A stretch of 64,000 nt of DNA, from positions 36,757 through 100,756 of the forward strand of contig JAIQDT010009188.1 of assembly GCA_021521415.1 (NCBI GenBank), in the 5' to 3' direction. The translations under genes and the position numbers were made by a program. Shown here piece by piece: positions 57,483-64,000 of this stretch (within the stretch, counting starts at the first letter, position 1; every line of letters begins with the position of its first letter). The notes beneath the pieces were generated by a model. That model worked only from the letters and a program-made list of their open reading frames with translations, made no database searches and was not told the origin of the DNA. The DNA comes from Bidens hawaiensis (lineage: Eukaryota > Streptophyta > Magnoliopsida > Asterales > Asteraceae).

Positions 57483-60400
57483 TGTTACACCTCGTTAAGC
57501 GATTTGCGGAAGCGTAAAACGAAAATGTAACAGACACCTCTGGTATCAACCACGTTGTTTATAAAGAACAATACAAACTAGTTTACAATATTTTACATCG
57601 ATCTAAATTTGTTTACAACTAGGTGATACAAACTAATTCCAGCCCCTTATGCGGCTTTACTTCTTACTAGCACACTTGCATCAATTCACCCAGCATTGAT
57701 CGCAAGTCAAACAGGTAGCACATTGACTTTCTAGTCCAAGTCTGGTATACCTAAAAAACATGTTAAAACGGGTCAACTACAAATAGTTGGTGAGTTTCAC
57801 GAGTTTCAAGAAATCAGTTGTGCGTACAACAATCATAGTTTGTAAATACGCAAGTATGTATGTATGTATGTTCACAAGTACGCTTGTTTGTATGTATATG
57901 ATGTAATTATGTTAAGCTACAGTGAAGCCTTGACTGTCTGTGCTGCGTGCATCCATTTCCCACGCCCAATCAACCACTGTGGCTCCCCTTCCGCCCACAA
58001 CATGCCCCGGTAGCTATGTCTAACACTACATAGCCTGTTTGTATAAGTATGGTCATGTGCAAACGGCGCTATGTGACACGGCAACCAGGCCGATTCCGTT
58101 TGGGTTTCTCAAACCAATAGTACTATTCACAAGTCACCGGCTCGAAGTTAATCACTGTGTTCATAGGGACTTTCGTGTGTTAGCACTTAGATAATTCTCA
58201 TCATCAAACAATTCAGAGTATATATAGATATGCATCAATATGTTTTTCACCCCAAAAGTTCGTAAAACAGTTTAAAGTGGGGTCATGAAACTCACGGTTT
58301 AGAAGACAATCAGCACAGCGGTACAGTGTAAGTTCGCAGTTGTTTTGACTCGTTCACTTGTCCTTATAATGAATATTATAATAATATTAATATTTTAATA
58401 TTATTATAATCTCAATACTAAACTGGGCTGTGTATCTAATATGGGTATAGCTATAACACCAGAAAGTGTCAATAGGCTTAGGTTGTGATGTTGTTCAATG
58501 TCTAATACTTAAAACTAAACTCGGCTCTGTTTCCCCCCGTTTTCCCCAGCTGGCCAAGTGTTCGTTACATGTTCATAAAACAGTTATGGGGATATAAGTT
58601 TGGGTAAATGTGTTGGTAGATAAAATTATTAAGTTATAAAGAAAGATTACATATTGGGGTTCTGGATTCGCTACAGGGCTCCTTTTCGTTTATTCAGTTT
58701 GATTTGGAGAAAAACGCGCACAATCTATCCAAATTGTCCAGATTTCTCATAAAAAGTTCATTTTTACATAATTAATCAGAAAATATGCTTCTTAGTCGTT
58801 TTTGATGTTATGATATTCCAACAGTTCGTTAATCACGAACTTGCCGGTTTTTGTCAGAATTGAATTTGTTTAATCTTCAAATTAGCATAATTAATTATCC
58901 GTTAATCATTAGATCATGAAAATTTAGAAACTTATCAACCCAAATATGTAGATTTTTATAAAAATATTTTTGGAATTATTTACAAATTTATAAATTTATA
59001 AAAAATCTTTTTATATGCTATATTTAGCCCGAAAATCATATGTTTATACCAAATGATTTCTGAAAAATCCGCCAAAATTCCTAAATGACTAAAACACTTT
59101 CCAAAATAACCTGTAGCAATTCCAGAAACTAACAATCTTTCCAAATATCGTTTTCGAGCCAAAAACGACTATGAAAATTTAATTAAACGCGAATGCACAA
59201 AACCTACTTAGGCTTTTCCAAATGCTCTCAAATTTCATTTGTGATCAAAATATACTAAATCTGAGTTCCCCACGAAATTTTATAATTTTTCAAGCATTTT
59301 AACTTTTTTTTCCCAAATAAACATCCCAATTTGGTAATAAATTCGCCAAATTTGGTCGAAAAAATTACCAAATTTGAACATGAACCAATTCATATTGCCC
59401 CTAATTTTCCTGAAAAGTTTTATGACCTAAAAATATGCACATCATAACCTTAACCTAAATAGCCCGTAATCGAGTATTTCGGCATTACCTTTGCGGTTTT
59501 CGCGCATTTTCGCTTTGTTAATCAAATTTTCCGGTTCTTGTACTTATACATAAGCTAGCTACAGGTCCTATATCACAAACCAAGCATGTATCATCAACAA
59601 AACAGCCTTTTAACTTAGGGTTTCGTTTAGGGCTTTAAACCGAACTTTTGAACCATAAAAACGTCGTTTAAACCTCTAATCCGTGTTTATGGCCAAAAAA
59701 AACTATCAAACCAGGTTTCGAAACATGTGTATGATAAAAATATGTTTTTGGATCATTTTCATGGTTTGTGCATGGTTAGAAGCAATTTTTGGTTATCAAA
59801 CTATGTTTCTATGTAACTAAACATGTTTAAACAAGTTAGAAATTAATCAAAAATTTGAGTTTTACCTCTAGTTTTGGTTGGAAATTTGAAGAGCAAGTAG
59901 GCTGGTGGTTTTTCTCCCAGATTTCAAATGATAAGTGTGAGAAAAAATATCTTGCCATGTTATTTAAATGTAAAGAAATATTATGGGAGGTTTGGTCCAA
60001 GTTGGCGGCCGAGCCCTTTTTGGGCCCCACTTTGGCTCATTTTGCCTCGTTTTGCACACCCGAATGTCAAATCCCAAGTCCAAGTTTATTTCGGGTTTGG
60101 TTTCTGGCGAGAAAAATATATCGGGTACGACAAACAGTGTGAAAAATGAGTGTTTTTTCGGCTATTTTTGTGTAAATTTATAAAAACATACTATTATTTT
60201 TTAAAAATCAAAAGTATTTTCACGGATCGCTTAAAAAACATTCCCAAAAAGTGTCTGGTAAATCTTTTTCGGCTTAACGGACGATACAATGCTTGTTTCG
60301 GAACTATCTTTCGCATTTAAATCCATAGCGGGTAGTTAAACGAGCCTGCTTTTGTTTAACTAGTTTGCTATCATACTAAGGTCTTAATATCAATATGTTG

Positions 60401-60560
60401 TCTTATAATAGCCATTATCACCTTATAGATGGCGCCCCAGAATATCCGGGTCATAACCAGACCCCGTTCGGTTATTCGTTTGGTCGTTACGCAATAAGCG
60501 TTTAATTGCTTAATCAGTAAATGCGTACTGAGGTATACCTGGTTTTGTCTCAATGTCACA
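57483..60560 (-). mobile_element. 3.1-kb solo LTR
   Basis: Plus-strand ends TGTTACACCTCG and CAATGTCACA; TSD TAAAA at 57478-57482 and 60561-60565. Reverse complement of the solo LTR at 38336-51048 along its length (for example 38755-38900 pairs with 60010-60150). All open frames within it are shadows. Confidence 0.88.
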
Positions 60561-60834
60561 TAAAACCATCTTTATGAGGAAGGAAATATCCGAAAACCCA
60601 AGTGAAAATTGATTAATAGTTTTTGAAAATCTTTTGTTTAGGGCCTAAGCCTTGGAGTTTGTGTGTGAACATATGGTAGGCGACGTTATAAAATGTCATA
60701 AATATAATAAAAGCGTATGAGTTACTTTTAATATAAGTGCGGCACATAGCACATAGAGTATACATGCCGCTTAGACCCTAAATAAACTATAACTATACTA
60801 GGTCGATACGTCTAACAACCTGTCTTAAATTTAC

Positions 60835-60847
60835 GGCTCTGATACCA
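60835..60847 (-). other. Primer-binding site of outer Gypsy
   Basis: Minus-strand TGGTATCAGAGCC, three bases from the LTR start at 60851. Confidence 0.8.
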
Positions 60848-60850
60848 ATC

Positions 60851-62105
60851 TGTAACACCCCGGCTTTAAGCGAAATACGCCCGGGTGTAACGTACAGATC
60901 ACTAATAAGCTCGTAACGCTATTAAAGCTACAATATTATATTTATTTCATTTCATTACATCACAAATACACAATTTGGCATCAATCAAATAACAATACAA
61001 TAAACCTTTGAATTTCATTATGATATGTTTCTAATTAACCTAATGGTCCAACTAATCTAGTCTTCAATCCTTAAACTTCAACCTGTATCACGTTTAAAAT
61101 AATATATTTTTTCTACAGTAATGTTAGTGAGAGTTCATAAAGTTTTGCGTATATATAATACGAAAAGTGTAAAATTCAAAAGTCAAGATGTATTGACTCA
61201 ATCAAAAAGTAAAGAAAAATAAATACATGATATTCCCGTTTCCTTGACATAAGTCAAATCTACTAAGGAACCCCAGTTCGCTGAGCTACTTGGAGTATAG
61301 AGTATGATAATGATACCACCATTATTTAACAAAAGTTAAGAAAAATGGACGGCGCAGGTACGCCTCGTCAGACCCTCCCAAAGTATGTGTATGAGTCTCT
61401 TCCACCAACAAAACAATAAACAACAAGCACAAATCACATAATTTACAAGCAATATGATACGAAGCCAATAAATACAAGACACGCTTGTGAATTTTAGTTA
61501 AAAACATAAAACATGAAATAAAAGTTTGGAATGTGCTACACCCCAATACGTGTAAAAGTAAAAAGGGGTTATGAAAAACTCACCTCCAAATTGAAAATCA
61601 ACTTGGGATAAGAAGCGAAAGCGCGTTAATGAAATCAACTTGGAGGTTTTGTTTTATGGTGAAAAACAAATCAAAAATAACTTAAAATTAACCGTAATGG
61701 TTTTAGGTTGACGGCGAACGGCGAGTGCCCAGAGTTGAAACTAATCCGATCAATTATGGATTTTAGGAAGTTTGTTTGATGAAATTGATGATATGGACGA
61801 GTATAGTTGTGGATTAGGAACCTATTTATACTAGTAATTGGAACATTAATCGTTTAAAGCTTGTTAATGTAATTTGATATTTAATCCGGTAGTTAATTGG
61901 TGACTAATTGACTCGTTACTTGGCCGTTAAAATAAGTTACAAACGAGTATTAGTAGCTTCCGTTATGGTCTAAAGTCCCTACAAGGTATTAATAGGATTT
62001 TAAACGAGTTTTTTGGGGTTGTTTTGTGTTCACCGTTACTTGGTAGCCGAATTTTGGCCAGTCGGCGGAAACCGCGGGTCAGGGGGGCTGGTAGGTGTAT
62101 TATTT
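60851..62105 (-). repeat. 5' LTR of outer Gypsy (partial)
   Basis: TGTAACACCCCGGCTTTAAG at 60851; matches 36390-37200 and 38000-38335, then 51049-51260, in the same direction. Similarity is lost after GGTAGGTGTATTATTTC at about 62105, so the distal part of the LTR is deleted or displaced. Confidence 0.75.
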
Positions 62106-62980
62106 CATGTTTCGATTTTTTGGTGTTTTGATCTCTTTTAAAATGGTTTTATGTGGCGGGTATGTAGTAACTGGAAGGGGGGACAACACTTGCAATCCTA
62201 ACCCTTGACAACAAGGTTATTTAACCTAAAGAAAAATAATGTGCATAAATCTCAATCAGACATAGGACTTGGATGTATTCCTGGAGGGTTTGATGAGACG
62301 TTGAAATCCATTTAGCTAAAGCATACCACTTCAAACGTCATACAAACCACAACTTTAAGGTGTCAAAGTAGCCATTTTAAATGAAAATGGCTAAACTCCT
62401 ACTCTTAAATTTACATACAAGTCATGGTGATTCATGCAACGTATGAATCCAAACTTCAATGTTTTATTTGTGGGTTTAATTAAAGGTTTGAAAGGTAACA
62501 TAAAACTCTTCAATTCCAACAATCTTGACCATCCTTATCAAGAATTGTTGATGAAATTCAAAATAAATGAAATAAAATGATACCTTTGTGGTTGATAGTT
62601 GACATTTGACTTGGTCAACTCATGAAATGATCCGGAAAAATCAACCATCTTGATCTTGTAAGCACCCTGTTGAAGTCGTGAAGTTTTGGTGAATTTTGCC
62701 CAATTTTTGCTCAATAAGTCTTTAAAATGACCAAAATGCCGATCGTTGACCCGACATGGTCAACAGTCTAGTTGACTAGAAAATTACTTCCAAACGGTCA
62801 CTCATACTTGGGAAAACATTTTTCGTTAAGAGCACATGGTCAAAAAGTCAACGGGTAAGCCAATATTAGTCTTTTCTCCATCTTGGTCCGTTTGACTTTA
62901 GAAAGTCAACTGCATCAGTCATGTCCCAAAAATCTTCCCAACACTTGAAATATTTTCACATACACAAACTTTTGTTCACC
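62106..62980. other. Unassigned non-coding sequence
   Basis: No gene, LTR end or tandem array that I can support. Several GGTCAA/TTGACC words (TTGACTTGGTCAACTC, GACCCGACATGGTCAAC, CAAAAAGTCAACGGG) cluster at 62600-62910. Confidence 0.35.
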
Positions 62981-63270
62981 GAGCACACATATTTCCTTTA
63001 AGTCCCTTCTCGAGCATGCCAAATAAAGATATGCTCTTGAGTAAAGGTGTGCTTGAGGGTAAAAAGATATGCTTAGTGAGTGATCATTAATGTTTTCTCT
63101 CGTGAGCAAGGTGTGCTCAAGACACTAACGTAAGATTACTTCCTTTCGAGCATGTATGCTTAGAATATTAAATTCTAATTGTTCATGACAAAACAAAAGT
63201 GTGCTCGAGAAGGCATATGCTCGAAATAAAAACAAGATGTACTCGAGAAAGGATTATATGCTTGGGGTAA
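62980..63270. repeat. CTCGAGCA/TGCTCGAG word cluster
   Basis: Words CGAGCA, TGCTCGAG, TGCTTGAG and relatives occur about twelve times in 290 bp on both strands, like the LTR and spacer of the 20-kb Copia but with a different context. Possibly the U3 of another LTR that runs off the window. Confidence 0.6.
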
Positions 63271-63279
63271 AAACTTAAC

Positions 63280-64000
63280 TTTTTCTGCACGCATACTACT
63301 CGTTTCAGCTTCAAAATCATCAATTTCAGCACTAAGGTAAGCATTTTCAGCACCAAAATCAGCAACATCAGCACTAAAATCAGCAAACAATCAGCTCGTT
63401 AACAGCATTTTTTAATCAGCATTTTGGCCCGTTAACAGCACTTTTAACAACAATTTTGGCATGTTTTAACAGCAAATTCAGCACGTTTTTCCAGCAAATA
63501 ATCTGCTCATTAACAGCACGTTTGTTCAGCAAGTAATCAGCTCATTAACGACACGTTTTAATCAGCAATAATGGCCCGTTAACAACAAATTTCAGCAACA
63601 ATTGTTCGTTTAAAACAGATTATATCAGCAGCAAACAGCCCAAAATACCCCAGTATAAAACTCATTTTAATTGTTCGTTAAATAGTGCAGCAGCTACAAC
63701 CTGACCATTTTACCCCTGCCACATTCATATCAGCAGCTGCAACTATTTAAACTCGGTACGAATCACAGCAGCGAAATGTACCAAAATACCCTTGAAATTA
63801 ATTGCAAATTTACCAAACAGCCCTTGTCTAAATAGTGCAGCAACAACAGTAAACTAACATAATTGTTCAGGAATATTCATCAGAATTTAAGTTGCAGCCA
63901 CACAAAACCAACTCGTGCAAATAATTCAGCTACAACAACTGTTTAAAGCATTATCATATCAGCAACAATGCTTGTACCTTTTCGAAGTTCATATCAGCAA
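63280..64000. repeat. CAGCA word array
   Basis: From about 63300 to the window edge TCAGCA or ACAGCA occurs about thirty times at irregular spacing, often in TTAACAGCA or ATCAGCAA, mixed with CTCGTTAAC and CCGTTAACA. No coding frame that makes sense crosses it. It appears to continue outside the window. Confidence 0.7.

Larger units (their letters stand above)
36390..62105 (-). mobile_element. Minus-strand Gypsy element, pol-less, heavily nested
   Basis: The 3' LTR begins on the plus strand at 36390 (TGTAATACCCCGGC), is split by the insertion at about 38336-51048, and ends GGATGTTACA at 51651. The internal region continues to the PBS at 60835-60847, and the 5' LTR starts at 60851 (TGTAACACCCCGGC). 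The two LTRs match in blocks, although the 5' copy lacks the part corresponding to about 37200-38000 and similarity stops near 62105. Removing later insertions leaves only about 3.1 kb between the LTRs, with a short gag remnant and no protease, RT or integrase. Confidence 0.75.

Noticed and set aside
59836..60183. Several 60-95 codon frames on both strands
   Set aside because: Inside a solo LTR whose other copy (38755-38900) does not keep them open.

Overview
This looks like a gene-poor, AT-rich, retrotransposon-dominated stretch of a eudicot plant nuclear genome. Asteraceae is my best guess, because the gag-pol and downstream ORF of the largest Copia element resemble ones I remember from Asteraceae annotations; this is a recollection, not a search result. 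I see no intact host gene, rRNA, functional tRNA or CRISPR array. Nearly all coding sequence belongs to decayed Ty1/Copia and Ty3/Gypsy elements. I fixed most element boundaries by TG...CA ends plus 5-bp target-site duplications (TSDs) read directly from the sequence.

Left part (1-13434): a Copia gag scrap joined to a truncated Copia LTR (ends 775) lies inside the RT of a minus-strand Gypsy element (gag-PR-RT, 5' LTR 3305-3769). Next come a MITE-like copy, a 'GATGTGTAGG' minisatellite and a 149-bp exon-like scrap resembling a plant NEP1-interacting (NIP-type RING) protein. At 7007-11311 is a palindromic Gypsy element: two LTR copies in opposite orientation (883-bp arms, two mismatches by eye) enclose complementary halves of gag and protease on opposite strands.

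Middle (13435-35568): a solo LTR (TSD AAACT) is split by a 20-kb Copia element (14392-34462, TSD ATATG, TATA box, initiator-Met-type PBS). The Copia carries a degenerate gag-PR-IN-RT-RNaseH, a 3.5-kb solo LTR just ahead of gag (TSD TTCCA), a 3-kb spacer full of CGAGCA words, and then a second very long coding region (28595-33204, about 1,530 codons, broken by stops and frame changes). That region is preceded by what looks like its own TATA box, pyrimidine-rich leader and splice sites.

Right part (36390-64000): a minus-oriented Gypsy element (3' LTR from 36390, PBS 60835-60847, 5' LTR from 60851) is filled by later insertions. Its 3' LTR holds a solo LTR (about 38336-51048). That holds a gag-only Gypsy element (38902-48541, TSD AAAGA), which holds a small non-coding LTR element (41108-44339, TSD ATAAT), which holds a 428-bp solo LTR (41383-41810, TSD CCATT): five levels of nesting. 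Two further solo LTRs (53788-56771, TSD GTTAT; 57483-60560, TSD TAAAA) sit in its internal region. The last 2 kb carries arrays of CGAGCA-like and CAGCA words.

The most notable material is the long accessory coding region of the 20-kb Copia, the word arrays that saturate LTR and non-coding parts of several elements, the palindromic Gypsy, and two related Gypsy elements that both lack pol.
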